Positions 1 to 9,195 of a DNA stretch of 64,000 nucleotides are shown piece by piece. The stretch lies in contig KL662191.1 in NCBI GenBank assembly GCA_000733415.1, positions 1,523,028-1,587,027 on the forward strand, read 5' to 3'. This stretch comes from [Leptolyngbya] sp. JSC-1. GTDB lineage: Bacteria; Cyanobacteriota; Cyanobacteriia; Elainellales; Elainellaceae. A model generated the notes under the pieces. It was not told the origin of the DNA, did no database searches, and saw only the letters and a program-made list of their open reading frames with translations. Each line of letters opens with the position of its first letter. The stretch's first letter is position 1. The position numbers and the translations under genes are program-made.

Positions 1-902
1 ACCCGCTTCGACTCGCCCCAAAACCGAGCTGCTTTTTCCAGCTCATCTAGCCGAATCCCGCAGCGGCGGGCCACTAGTTCCGGCGGGTAGTGGCGGATTA
101 CCTCGGCATAGTCGGAAAAGCCGGTAGTGCATTCGTCGATAAAGGCCGTATCCAGATAGTTCCAGCGCATCAGCAGGTGGGCGATGCCGTTGAGCAAATC
201 AATGTCGGTACCGGGTTTGATCGCCAGATGCAGATCGGCTGCTTCCGCCGTGGGGGTTTTGCGCGGGTCCACTACAATCAGCTTGACGTTGCGGTTTTGC
301 TTGTGGTGTTTCCGCAGCCGGTTGAAGATGATCGGATGGCATTCTGCCGTGTTGGTGCCGATCAAAAAGGCGCAGTCGGTTTGCTCCAGGTCCTCATAGC
401 AGCAGGGGGGACCATCGGAACCGAGGCTTTGGGTATAGCCTGCCACCGCCGACGACATGCAGAGCCGCGAATTGGCATCAAAATTGTTAGTGCCCAAGCA
501 GCCTTTGACCAGCTTTTGGGCTACATAGTAATCTTCGGTATTGAACTGCCCAGAGCCATACATGCAAATCGCATCGGCTCCCTGAGTCGAGATTATGGTC
601 TGGATCCGATTGACAATCCGCTCCAACGCCTCGTCCCAACTGACGCGCCGAAAGGGTTGATCCAACGAATCCCGCAGCATCGGGTAGAGCAACCGATCTT
701 TGTGCAGCGATTCGGCAATAGTCGCTCCTTTGACACACACCATGCCTTGACTCGATGGGTGGGCGCGATCGCCTCGCACCTGCCAAATTGGGGTACCTTG
801 ACTATCGCGGTTAACGGCTTTACCAGGCTGAGCAGGCGGTAAGACTTCTAGGCCACAACCAACGCCACAGTAGGGGCAAACAGTTCTTGTTGGTTCGGAC
901 AT
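1..902 (-). CDS. narB: Assimilatory nitrate reductase NarB, N-terminal part (runs off the left edge)
   Basis: Reading leftwards from an ATG at 902-900 the frame is open to the window edge (about 300 codons; the family is usually around 720-740 residues, so the C-terminal part lies outside). The protein opens MSEPTRTVCPYCGVGCGL, which supplies the first three cysteines of the N-terminal [4Fe-4S] cluster; the fourth is in GMVCVKGAT. Further on come YGSGQFNTEDYY and the molybdopterin-binding stretch LIGTNTAECHPI. Known role: ferredoxin-dependent reduction of nitrate to nitrite in the cytoplasm with a bis-MGD cofactor. It is the last gene of the nirA-nrtABCD-narB cluster, separated from nrtD by 563 bases, which is unusually long for this operon; a second promoter there is possible but not shown. 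Confidence 0.96.
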   Translation of the reverse strand, partial: MSEPTRTVCPYCGVGCGLEVLPPAQPGKAVNRDSQGTPIWQVRGDRAHPSSQGMVCVKGATIAESLHKDRLLYPMLRDSLDQPFRRVSWDEALERIVNRIQTIISTQGADAICMYGSGQFNTEDYYVAQKLVKGCLGTNNFDANSRLCMSSAVAGYTQSLGSDGPPCCYEDLEQTDCAFLIGTNTAECHPIIFNRLRKHHKQNRNVKLIVVDPRKTPTAEAADLHLAIKPGTDIDLLNGIAHLLMRWNYLDTAFIDECTTGFSDYAEVIRHYPPELVARRCGIRLDELEKAARFWGESKR

Positions 903-1465
903 GATTCGATATACCAGTTTGGATGGGTGGGAAGGGGTGGATGAGGAGTGGCTTGCTTCTGCGTGTCGCGCAGCGTCGCCGTAGACAGTAGCAGTTAGGT
1001 GGATGGGCAGGAACGCTAAAGAGCTGTGTTGATTGTTTGCTTGAAAAGCGGTCTGGAAATAGCCTGGTTAATAAGGGTTGGATGCTGTCAAGAGAAGGAG
1101 GAAGAGAAGTAGTGGTATTGGCAAATAATAGTAACCGTTGGGTTGAATGCCTTCAGTATTATAGGAAATATTGAATTAAGCTGTTCCAAATCGTTTAAGG
1201 GATAGACTACAGTAATCGTTGGCGGCGGTTTAACTCCTAGAATCTCATAGTATGGGGGTCAAGTATCCGCATATTTTTGAATGGTTTGAATCAAATAAAT
1301 TTAACTAATTTAATTGAGCCGCTTCTGAGTTAGAAAGAGTAAGAAAATCAGAGGACAGCAGGCGATCAATAGAATTCATTAACTCTTCCTATTGTTTGCC
1401 TGACCATCCTCTAATATCTACCTCATCTATCTATTCCATATTAGCTGCTCTTTTCACTCATCCAT
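903..1465. other. narB-nrtD intergenic stretch, no gene seen
   Basis: 563 bases between the nrtD stop and the narB start. I see no open frame with family similarity and no clear hairpin terminator. The length is odd for an operon whose other gaps are 70-170 bases; it could carry an internal promoter or a decayed insertion. Confidence 0.5.
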
Positions 1466-2308
1466 TTATTCCACATCATCGTGAGCACAGCGCCGGTAGA
1501 GGAAGTCCAGCGCATAGTTACGCAGTTCGTAATAGAGGGGAGACTCCATGACGCGGCTGCGGTTGCGGGGGCGCGGGAAGGAAATTTCTAGAATTTCGCC
1601 GACCTTGGCGGCGGGGCCATTGGTCATCATTACCAGGCGATCGGCTAGCAGCAGGGCTTCATCGATGTCATGGGTAATCATCAGCACCGTCACCTGATGC
1701 TCGGTCCAGATCTTCAGCAGTTCCTCTTGCAGCTCTTCGCGGGTGATCGGGTCTAGGGCACCAAAGGGTTCGTCCAGAATCAGTACCTGAGGCCGCAGGG
1801 CCAGCGCTCTAGCAATACAAACTCGTTGTTTCATGCCGCCAGAGAGTTGCTTGGGCTTTTTGTCGGCAGCTTCTGCCAAACCAACTAGGGCAAGGTGATC
1901 GCGAGCAATCGCTTCTTTCTCGGCCTTGGGTTTGTCGGGCCATACCGAATCGATGCCCAGGTAGATGTTTTCAAAAGCAGTGAACCAGGGCAACAGCGAA
2001 TAGTTTTGAAACACCACCATGCGGTCGGGACCCGGCTTGACAATTGGCTCGGACTGGAGCCGCACCTGCCCTTCAGTGGGTTGCCGGAAGCCAGACACCA
2101 TATCTAGCAGAGTTGACTTACCACAGCCAGAGTGACCGATGATGCAAACAAACTCACCTTCGCGAACGCTGAGGTTGACACCATCTAGAACGACATGGGG
2201 GCCACTGGGAGTAGGATAAACCTTGGACACATTGTCGATGACCAGAAAGGCGTCCTGGTCGAGAGGAGCGTCGTTCAGTTGAACATTGATGTTAGATAGA
2301 GTCTGCAT
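1466..2308 (-). CDS. nrtD: Nitrate ABC transporter ATP-binding protein NrtD
   Basis: 280 residues, a single ABC ATPase domain: Walker A GHSGCGKST, Q-loop in VVFQNYSLLPW, signature LSGGMKQR, Walker B VLILDEP and the switch histidine in MITHDIDEA. Family knowledge: NrtD pairs with the ATPase half of NrtC to power NrtB in high-affinity nitrate/nitrite uptake across the cytoplasmic membrane. It is closely similar to the N-terminal domain of NrtC upstream (both contain PGPDRMVVFQNYSLLPW), so the two are old paralogues. It lacks the extra C-terminal NrtA-like domain of NrtC, which separates the two. Gap to nrtC is 149 bases and contains a small tandem repeat. Confidence 0.97.
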   Translation of the reverse strand: MQTLSNINVQLNDAPLDQDAFLVIDNVSKVYPTPSGPHVVLDGVNLSVREGEFVCIIGHSGCGKSTLLDMVSGFRQPTEGQVRLQSEPIVKPGPDRMVVFQNYSLLPWFTAFENIYLGIDSVWPDKPKAEKEAIARDHLALVGLAEAADKKPKQLSGGMKQRVCIARALALRPQVLILDEPFGALDPITREELQEELLKIWTEHQVTVLMITHDIDEALLLADRLVMMTNGPAAKVGEILEISFPRPRNRSRVMESPLYYELRNYALDFLYRRCAHDDVE

Positions 2309-2370
2309 ATGAGGTAGAAGGTCAGCGAAGAAGAATTTGTGGACTTAAGAAGAAACAGTTGGGACGAATG

Positions 2371-2410
2371 CAATCAGAACTAATCAGAACTAATCGGAGC
2401 TAATCAGACA
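2371..2410. repeat. Tandem repeat, 10-base unit x4
   Basis: The unit TAATCAGAAC occurs four times head to tail with one or two changes (copies at 2371, 2381, 2391, 2401) in the nrtC-nrtD spacer. Confidence 0.85.
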
Positions 2411-2457
2411 GAAATTAAATAAATGAGAAAGGGATTCAGGACGGATGACGGTTTCGA

Positions 2458-4464
2458 TCAGGCCGCAACCACAATCGCCGGATGGTCGATGTCGATTTCT
2501 TCGATGCGGATTTCGCGCTTGATCCGGAGGCTGTTGAGATAGCCAATTGGGTCATCTGGATCAAAGACGGTGCCATCGAATAGGGCGAAGGGTTCGCGGT
2601 TGGGTTCTAAGTCGGGGAAATCGAGCTGGCGAGCGGCTTCACCGTAAACATCCATGCGGCGGACGCGGTCGAGAATCTCGATCCAGTTGCGTGGGAAGGG
2701 AGTGATGCCCCAGCGAGCGAGCTGAGTGAGGATCCAGAGTCCTTCGGCGCGACTCGGACAGTTGGTGATATCGATGTGGAACTGGTTGAACCGGAGCAGT
2801 TGTTCCGGCGGTTTGCCGTCCCCGCGATCGTAGGGATCGAGAAAGCCAGCGCGAATGTACTCTAGCTCTGCGCCCACGTACTCAGGCTTGGCAAGCAGTT
2901 CGGCAATTTGGGGCCGATTACGGCGGTCGTCGCAGTACTCGCAGGCTTCTAGGAGTGCTTTGACCAGTGCCAAGTGGGTTTGGGGATACTGATTGGCCCA
3001 GTCTTCCCGCACACCCAGCACCTTTTCTGGGTGGCCGATCCACAGATCCAGGTCATGGGCAATCACAAAGCCGATGTTTTCCTTGATCGCATGGGTATTC
3101 CACGGCTCGCCCGCACAGAAACCATCGATGTTGCCGGCCTTGAGCGTAGCGACCATCTGCGGTGGTGGAATCACCGTCAGGTGCATATCCTGATCTGGGT
3201 CGATGTCGGCAGAGGCTAACCAGTAGCGCAGGATCAGATTGTGCATCGAGGCGGGGTGTACCGTTGCCATCGTATGCACCCGATCCGGAGCCGCGGCCAG
3301 TGCTCCCTTCAGGTCGGCCAGGTTGCGGACGCCTTCATCGTAGAGCCGTTTGCTGAGGGTAATCGCATTGCCATTGCGGCTGAGCACGACCCCTGTGACA
3401 ACTGGCGTTGGCACTTTGCCACCCATGCCCAGCGTCAGAGCCAGCGGCATTCCGGCTACCATTTGGGCCGCATCCAGCCGCTTAGACGTGACGCCTTCAG
3501 CAATGGCCTTCCAGCTTGGTTCCCGCGAAAGAGTGACTTCCTCTAGGCCATGCTTCTGGAAAAAGCCCATTTCCTTCGCGACCACCAGCGGCGCACAGTC
3601 GGTAAGGGGAACAAACCCAATTTCCAGGTTGATTTTCTCCAAACCATTGCGGGCAATCGCGGCCTGCTTGACCTTGCGCTGCTTCGCTTTTTTTTGCTGG
3701 TTCAGGAAGTAGACAATCTCGCTGCGCAACGCATAGTAGTTGGGATGGTTGACCACCGCCATGCGCTCACGCGGACGCTCAAACGGCACGTCAATAATTT
3801 GGCCGATATAGGATTCGGGACCGTTGGTGAGCATGACAATCCGATCCGACAGCAGCAGGGCTTCGTCTACATCGTGCGTCACCATAATGCAGGTGAGGTG
3901 GTGCTCTTGGGCAATCTGAATTAGCTGATCCTGCAAGCCGCTGCGGGTGAGGGCATCCAGCGCCCCAAACGGTTCATCGAGCAACAGCAGCTTGGGCCGA
4001 ATCGCCAGGGCGCGGGCAATCGAGACCCGCTGTTTCATCCCGCCCGACAGCTTGCCAGGGGTTTTATCCGCCGCTTGGCGCAGCTTCACCATGTCAATAT
4101 GCTGTTCTACAATATCACGCCGTTCTTGAGCAGGCAGGTGCTTCATCACCTCATCGACGGCCAAGGCAATATTTTGGCGCACCGTCAGCCAGGGCAACAG
4201 CGAATAGTTTTGGAACACCACCATGCGGTCAGGGCCGGGTTTGGTTACCTGTCGTCCTTCTAGCAGCACGCCGCCAGCAGCAGGTTGGGCTAAGCCGGCA
4301 ATAATATTGAGCAAAGTTGACTTACCGCAGCCCGAATGACCCAACAGGCTGACGAACTCGCCCTTTCGAATTTCCAGATTGATATTTTTGAGCGCAATAT
4401 AGGATTGGCCGTTGGGTAGTGGGAAAACCTGATCGACGTGATCGATAACAACAAAGGCAGTCAT
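2458..4464 (-). CDS. nrtC: Nitrate ABC transporter NrtC: ATPase fused to NrtA-like sensor domain
   Basis: 668 residues. Residues 1-260 form an ABC ATPase (Walker A GHSGCGKST, signature LSGGMKQR, Walker B LLLLDEPFGALD). Residues from about 285 to the end resemble NrtA: IGFVPLTDCAPLVVAKEMGF, VIPPPQMVATLKAGNIDGFC and GEPWNTHAI have clear counterparts in the NrtA encoded at 5498-6823. Family knowledge: this two-domain layout is diagnostic of NrtC; the C-terminal domain binds nitrate in the cytoplasm and mediates ammonium-dependent inhibition of uptake. The gene sits 71 bases downstream of nrtB in the same operon. Confidence 0.98.
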   Translation of the reverse strand: MTAFVVIDHVDQVFPLPNGQSYIALKNINLEIRKGEFVSLLGHSGCGKSTLLNIIAGLAQPAAGGVLLEGRQVTKPGPDRMVVFQNYSLLPWLTVRQNIALAVDEVMKHLPAQERRDIVEQHIDMVKLRQAADKTPGKLSGGMKQRVSIARALAIRPKLLLLDEPFGALDALTRSGLQDQLIQIAQEHHLTCIMVTHDVDEALLLSDRIVMLTNGPESYIGQIIDVPFERPRERMAVVNHPNYYALRSEIVYFLNQQKKAKQRKVKQAAIARNGLEKINLEIGFVPLTDCAPLVVAKEMGFFQKHGLEEVTLSREPSWKAIAEGVTSKRLDAAQMVAGMPLALTLGMGGKVPTPVVTGVVLSRNGNAITLSKRLYDEGVRNLADLKGALAAAPDRVHTMATVHPASMHNLILRYWLASADIDPDQDMHLTVIPPPQMVATLKAGNIDGFCAGEPWNTHAIKENIGFVIAHDLDLWIGHPEKVLGVREDWANQYPQTHLALVKALLEACEYCDDRRNRPQIAELLAKPEYVGAELEYIRAGFLDPYDRGDGKPPEQLLRFNQFHIDITNCPSRAEGLWILTQLARWGITPFPRNWIEILDRVRRMDVYGEAARQLDFPDLEPNREPFALFDGTVFDPDDPIGYLNSLRIKREIRIEEIDIDHPAIVVAA

Positions 4465-4535
4465 AGGCTGGGATGAGGTGTGAAGTATGTAGGAATAGCA
4501 GAGAGATACAGCGGTGAATCGAAGTTTTCTAGCTT

Positions 4536-5372
4536 CTAATCTTCTGGGAGTACGAGTTTGCCGATAAACGTGATCAACTTATCGAGTAAAAGACCAACTA
4601 AACCGACATATAGAATCGCTAGAATCACTTCGCTAATTGCGCCGCTATTGTAGGCATCCCAGATAAAGAATCCAATGCCAACGCCGCCCGTTAACATTTC
4701 AGCCGCAACAATAGCCAACCAAGACAAACCAATCGCGATCTTCAGACCAGTAAAAATATAGGGTACGGTAGCGGGCAGCAACACCTTAACAAAGTACTTC
4801 GGCTTAGAGAGTTGCAGCACCTTAGCCACGTTGTTGTAGTCTTGCGGAATATTCTGCACGCCAACGCCAGTGTTGATGATGATCGGCCAAATAGCCGTGA
4901 TAAAAATCACGAAAATCGCAGCCGGTTGAGCATCGCGCATAGCCGCTAGGGAGATGGGCAACCAGGCCAGTGGCGGAATGGTACGCAACACCTGAAAGAT
5001 GGGGTCGAGGGCGCGGAACATTATAGTGCTAACGCCAACCAGAATGCCTAGGGCAATTCCGACAATCGCAGCCAGGAAATAACCAATTGCAACCCGCTTC
5101 AAGCTAGCGGCCAGTTGCCAAAATAGCCCTTGATCGGTGCCATCGCCCTGGAAGAAGGGATCAATAATCAGCGGATCCCAGGTGTCTTGCAGCACTTGGA
5201 TGGGGCCGGGTAGGGTGGCATTAGGGCCAGAGCAGAGTAGTTGCCAAATTAGTAGAAAGACCACAATGGCGACAAGCGTTGGTACAAAGTTGGTTAGGGC
5301 TTTGATGATTTTGCTGCCCCAATTGGGGGCATAGGGATTGCTGCGCGGGCGAGTACTGATGTTTGTTGCCAT
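4536..5372 (-). CDS. nrtB: Nitrate ABC transporter permease NrtB
   Basis: 278 residues, hydrophobic, with about six predicted membrane spans and the BPD_transp_1 permease fold. The cytoplasmic EAA-type loop that docks the ATPases is seen around LPATVPYIFTGLKIAIGLSW. The charged N-terminus precedes a first span near residue 30 (ALTNFVPTLVAIVVFLLIWQ). Known role: membrane channel of the nitrate/nitrite transporter, working with NrtA, NrtC and NrtD. The start at 5372 agrees with usual length and is preceded on the coding strand by a purine-rich GAAGGAAG stretch. Confidence 0.96.
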   Translation of the reverse strand: MATNISTRPRSNPYAPNWGSKIIKALTNFVPTLVAIVVFLLIWQLLCSGPNATLPGPIQVLQDTWDPLIIDPFFQGDGTDQGLFWQLAASLKRVAIGYFLAAIVGIALGILVGVSTIMFRALDPIFQVLRTIPPLAWLPISLAAMRDAQPAAIFVIFITAIWPIIINTGVGVQNIPQDYNNVAKVLQLSKPKYFVKVLLPATVPYIFTGLKIAIGLSWLAIVAAEMLTGGVGIGFFIWDAYNSGAISEVILAILYVGLVGLLLDKLITFIGKLVLPED

Positions 5373-5497
5373 GAGCTGGACTTCCTTCTGCGTTTGCGTG
5401 GATGAGGTAGTAGATGAGATAACAGACGGTCAAACGAAAATAGCGTGGAATTAAGCGAGTCCGCAAAGGAGAGCCGCCTCTACGGACTCAGACGAAC

Positions 5498-6823
5498 CTA
5501 AATTTTCTTGATCTCAAGGCTCTTCAGATAGGCTTCTGGCTTCTCAGGGTCGAACTTAACGCCATCAAAGAAGGTTTCAATTCCACGAGAAGTGCTCTTG
5601 GGAATGGCAGCTTCCTGACCAATGGCCTTGGCTGCTTCGCGCCACAGATCTTCCCGGTTCACGGCTTGAATCAGCGCCTTGGTATCGGTGTCTTCTGGCA
5701 GGTAGCCCCAGCGCATATCTTCCATCAGGAACCAGAGGTCATGGCTCTGGAAGGGATAGGAGGCCGAATCATTCCAGAACTTCATCAGCAGGTCGCTATT
5801 TGCCAGCGTGCGGCCATTGCCGAAGTCAAAGTTGCCCTTCGAGCGCTCCAGAATATCCTCTACAGGCACCTTAAACCACTGGCGACCAGAGACAATCTTG
5901 CACATCTCTTCTTTGTTACCCGGATCATCACACCAGATTTGAGCTTCTTGAACCGCCATCAAAATCGCTTTGGCAGCCTTAGGGTTTTGCTCTACCCAGT
6001 CGGCTCGCATGGCTAGCGCCTTTTCCGGATGGTCTTTCCAGAGCTCGCCGGTAGTAATGGCCGTGTAGCCAATTTTTTGGTTCACGGTTTGAGCATTCCA
6101 CGGTTCGCCCACACAGAAAGCTTCCATGTTGTTGACCTTGATGTTGGCCACCATTTGGGGGGGTGGAACCACAATCGTCGAGACATCTTTGTCGGGATCG
6201 ATGCCGCCTGCGGCCAGCCAGTAGCGCATCCAGAGGTCATGAGTACCACCAGGGAAAGTGACCGCGCACTTCATTTCCTTGCCGCTGGACTTACCCTTAG
6301 CAAAGGCTTCCTTCAAGGAACTGCTGTCGGTGCTGACTTTCAAATCAGTGTAGGCATTCGATAGGGAAATCCCCTGCCCGTTGACATTGAGCCGCGCCAG
6401 GATATTCATCGGCACTTTGGCCCCGCCCTTGGTGATTTTGCCAGCCGCCATCAGATAGGACATGGGTGTGAGAATGTGGGCACCATCGATGCCGCCTCCG
6501 CCCGAACCCAGTTCCAAATTGTCGCGCGTCACAGCCCAAGACGCCTGCTTCACCACTTCCACATCGGGCATGCCGTACTTGGCAAACAGCCCCTTCTCTT
6601 TAGCGATGATCAGGGGAGCCGAGTCGGTGAGGGCGATGAAGCCCAGCTTAGCGGTGGTGACTTCCGGCGTATCGGCAGCGGCAACCGGGCTGGGGGCTGG
6701 AGATGAATCGCCAGCAGACTCATCCGATTTGGTTGAAGAACTGCTGCAACCATTCACAATCAACGTTGCGGCGGTGGTTGCTCCAGCAGTAATCAGGAAA
6801 TTGCGTCTAGAAATTTTCGACAT
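5498..6823 (-). CDS. nrtA: Nitrate-binding lipoprotein NrtA
   Basis: 441 residues. The N-terminus shows twin arginines (SRRNF, residues 5-9), a hydrophobic stretch and a lipobox VNGC with Cys26, followed by a Ser/Pro/Ala linker, so the mature protein is probably lipid-anchored on the outside of the cytoplasmic membrane, possibly after Tat export (inference). The body is an SBP_bac family domain with LGFIALTDSAPLIIAKEKGL and VVPPPQMVANIKVNNMEAFC, shared with the NrtC C-terminal half. Known role: high-affinity capture of nitrate and nitrite. It lies 167 bases after nirA and 125 before nrtB. Confidence 0.98.
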   Translation of the reverse strand: MSKISRRNFLITAGATTAATLIVNGCSSSSTKSDESAGDSSPAPSPVAAADTPEVTTAKLGFIALTDSAPLIIAKEKGLFAKYGMPDVEVVKQASWAVTRDNLELGSGGGGIDGAHILTPMSYLMAAGKITKGGAKVPMNILARLNVNGQGISLSNAYTDLKVSTDSSSLKEAFAKGKSSGKEMKCAVTFPGGTHDLWMRYWLAAGGIDPDKDVSTIVVPPPQMVANIKVNNMEAFCVGEPWNAQTVNQKIGYTAITTGELWKDHPEKALAMRADWVEQNPKAAKAILMAVQEAQIWCDDPGNKEEMCKIVSGRQWFKVPVEDILERSKGNFDFGNGRTLANSDLLMKFWNDSASYPFQSHDLWFLMEDMRWGYLPEDTDTKALIQAVNREDLWREAAKAIGQEAAIPKSTSRGIETFFDGVKFDPEKPEAYLKSLEIKKI

Positions 6824-6990
6824 GGTTGGCTCTTCTCAGGGATTTTGAAAGTAAAACGGGGATCAAGATTTTGGGCCATTGAGGCACTAGGGTTAGGCAC
6901 TCAGTTTCGATTGTTTAGTTTTGGGCGATCTGAATTAATCAGGAATAGACTAGTTACAACAAACGAGAAAGCGTCTAGATACGTATCTGG

Positions 6991-9015
6991 CTAGGCATCG
7001 ATCACGACTCGGCCAACCGGACGGGCACTGCAAGTCAGCACCCAACCGGCGGCTTGCTCGGCTTCACTCAGCGCCTGCGGTGGTTCGGCATAGGTTACGG
7101 CTCCTTCGACCAACTTTTGTTTACAGGTGCCACAAATCCCGGACCGACAGCTGCTATCTAACTCCAGTCCTGATTGCTCGGCCACGTCCAGAATCAAATC
7201 ATTCGTGGTGCAGGCGATTTCCTTGCCCGACTTGGCAAACGCAACCGTCGCGGGTTGGGCCGCTGGAGCTTCTGGGGGCGTCTCTTCCTCAACGGTGGGC
7301 GTCCAGTCCCCCTTGGGTTTTGCTCCAAATTGCTCGATCAGCAGATCGCGCAGCATCGGCTTCAGGTCGTCGCAGGCAATGCCTTTCTGCACACAGGTGC
7401 CGAGATGGGCGTCTTTGCCAACCTTGCCGCCCATGTACATATCGACGCCATCCACCGCCTTGCCGTTTTTGCGGGCTTTAGTGCCCATCAGGCCAATATC
7501 GGCAACTTGGGGCTGACCGCAGGAGTTGGGGCAACCCGTCCAGTGGATCCGTACCGGGCGAGTCAGTTCCACCATCTCATCGAGTGCTCTAGCAATCTCC
7601 AAGGCGCGATTTTTGGTTTCAATGATGGCAAAGTTGCAGAATTGCGCTCCCGTACAGGACACCAGCGACCGCACCAGCGGCGTCGGTTCAATCGAGAACT
7701 TTTGCAGCAGGGCTTCTTGCAGCAGGGCGTCTAGACGAGAATCAGGAACATTGGGAATGATTAGATTCTGCTCAACGGTGAGGCGCAGTTCACCATTACC
7801 ATAGACTTCAGCAATTCTGGCTAGTTCAAACATGTCTGCGGCATAGAGCCGTCCTACCGGAACATGCAGACCGACATAGTTTAGACCCGGCTGCTTCTGA
7901 CGATGCACCCCGATGTGATCACGCTTTTCCCAGTCAATTTCGTCTGTCGCTGCTGCCGGACTGAGGGGACGCCCCAACTGCTTTTCCACCTCGGCTCGAA
8001 ACTTGTCGAGACCCCACTCATCGATCAACCACATCAGGCGAGCTTTCTGGCGATTCGCCCGCAGGCCGTGATCCCGATACACCACCAGAATGGCGCGGCA
8101 CAGGTCTACCACGTCTTCAGGCGGCACCCAAGCGTTGAGCGGAATCGCCGCCTCACAGCGCTTAGCCGAGAAGAAGCCACCAACCACCACGTTGAACCCA
8201 AGTTGACGAGTCAGTGCGGCAGGAGCAGGCGTTGAACCGTTGGCTAACTGCGTCTGCTGGTTATAAATGGCCCAGTATCCAGCCGGCTGATCGCGCCATG
8301 AGCCAGATTCATTAGATGGGGACGTTTGAGACGAATCAACATCGTCCGCAGTATGAACTGAAGTATGATCTGACTCGATCTCTTTGAATGCAGGCACAAA
8401 GGCAATATCGTTAATTTCAGCGTGAACTGAATTATCTCGTCCACCTTCAATCGCGATATTGAACTTACGGGGCAGATTGGTAAACTCAGGATTTCCTTCA
8501 CCGTTGTTGGTGATCATGTCCTGTACCTGCTGCACCAGTTCCCGCACGTCAATCAGTTCGTTGGCGTCTAGCCCTGCTACCGGCGAAGCAGTGATGTTGC
8601 GCACATTATCCATGCCAGACTGGACGCTGGTCATGCCCACTTCCTTCATCCGATTGAAGATGCTGGGAATATCCTCAATTCGGATGCCTCGAAGCTGGAG
8701 ATTTTGCCGGGTTGTGATATCGGCATTGCCGTCTTCACCGTACCGCTGCACAATCTCGGCCAGAACCCGCATTTGCTGGCTGGTGATAATGCCGCTGGGC
8801 ATCCGCAGCCGCATCATGAACTTGCCAGGTGTAACCGGACGAAAGAAAATGCCCAACCACTTCAGCCGGTGATCGCGATCGGTGGCATCAATGGCTTCCC
8901 ATCCAATCTGAGCAAAGTAATCCAGTTCATCCTTGACAGCTAAACCGTCTTTTTCGGCTTTGAACTTTTCAAACTTGTTCTGACTGGCGGCTTGATTGGT
9001 GATAACGCTGGTCAC
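6991..9015 (-). CDS. nirA: Ferredoxin-nitrite reductase NirA with C-terminal [2Fe-2S] ferredoxin domain
   Basis: 674 residues against about 510 for most cyanobacterial NirA. The first ~520 residues are the sirohaem enzyme, with cluster ligands CTGAQFC and CPNSC (C-X5-C, C-X3-C) and two nitrite/sulfite reductase ferredoxin-like halves. A Pro/Glu/Ala linker (about 570-590) leads to a plant-type ferredoxin domain with CRSGICGTC and the fourth cysteine in VLTCSARP. Known: NirA reduces nitrite to ammonium with six electrons from ferredoxin; a NirA with such an extension was described in Plectonema (Leptolyngbya) boryana. The fused domain may pass electrons internally (inference). First gene of the operon, with an NtcA promoter just upstream. 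Confidence 0.98.
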   Translation of the reverse strand: MTSVITNQAASQNKFEKFKAEKDGLAVKDELDYFAQIGWEAIDATDRDHRLKWLGIFFRPVTPGKFMMRLRMPSGIITSQQMRVLAEIVQRYGEDGNADITTRQNLQLRGIRIEDIPSIFNRMKEVGMTSVQSGMDNVRNITASPVAGLDANELIDVRELVQQVQDMITNNGEGNPEFTNLPRKFNIAIEGGRDNSVHAEINDIAFVPAFKEIESDHTSVHTADDVDSSQTSPSNESGSWRDQPAGYWAIYNQQTQLANGSTPAPAALTRQLGFNVVVGGFFSAKRCEAAIPLNAWVPPEDVVDLCRAILVVYRDHGLRANRQKARLMWLIDEWGLDKFRAEVEKQLGRPLSPAAATDEIDWEKRDHIGVHRQKQPGLNYVGLHVPVGRLYAADMFELARIAEVYGNGELRLTVEQNLIIPNVPDSRLDALLQEALLQKFSIEPTPLVRSLVSCTGAQFCNFAIIETKNRALEIARALDEMVELTRPVRIHWTGCPNSCGQPQVADIGLMGTKARKNGKAVDGVDMYMGGKVGKDAHLGTCVQKGIACDDLKPMLRDLLIEQFGAKPKGDWTPTVEEETPPEAPAAQPATVAFAKSGKEIACTTNDLILDVAEQSGLELDSSCRSGICGTCKQKLVEGAVTYAEPPQALSEAEQAAGWVLTCSARPVGRVVIDA

Positions 9016-9073
9016 GGTTCTATCCCTCGCTGGATCAAGATTGAAGCTGCCTTGTAGGACTCATTTGCAAGAC

Positions 9074-9115
9074 AGATTAGGAAAAAGACAGAGGTGGTTT
9101 CGTAACTTAAGTTAC
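9074..9115 (-). promoter_or_regulatory. NtcA-activated promoter of the nirA operon
   Basis: On the minus strand the perfect palindrome GTAACTTAAGTTAC (9115-9102) matches the NtcA consensus GTA-N8-TAC. Exactly 22 bases later comes TAATCT (9079-9074), matching the TA-N3-T -10 element of class II NtcA promoters, whose usual spacing is 22-24. Transcription would start near 9067, giving a leader of about 50 bases before the nirA ATG at 9015. Positions and spacing are seen directly; regulation by nitrogen status is from the known NtcA regulon. Confidence 0.93.
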
Positions 9116-9181
9116 AAAAATTTGCAATTTATGTTCTTTCTGCATTTTGATCATGCAATTGCTGCATTTAGAGCTGGTTTC

Positions 9182-9195
9182 GTAGCTATTTTTAC
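9182..9195. promoter_or_regulatory. Second NtcA-type site upstream of nirA
   Basis: GTA-gctatttt-TAC fits GTA-N8-TAC, 66 bases upstream of the first site's far edge. Both sites follow the same word GGTTTCGTA. The inner bases are not palindromic, so it should be weaker; it could also serve leftward NtcB/NtcA cooperation or a rightward transcript. Confidence 0.5.

Noticed and set aside
90..842. Long plus-strand open frame inside narB
   Set aside because: It is the antisense shadow of a clear narB frame with [4Fe-4S] and MGD motifs; the translation has no family-like pattern.
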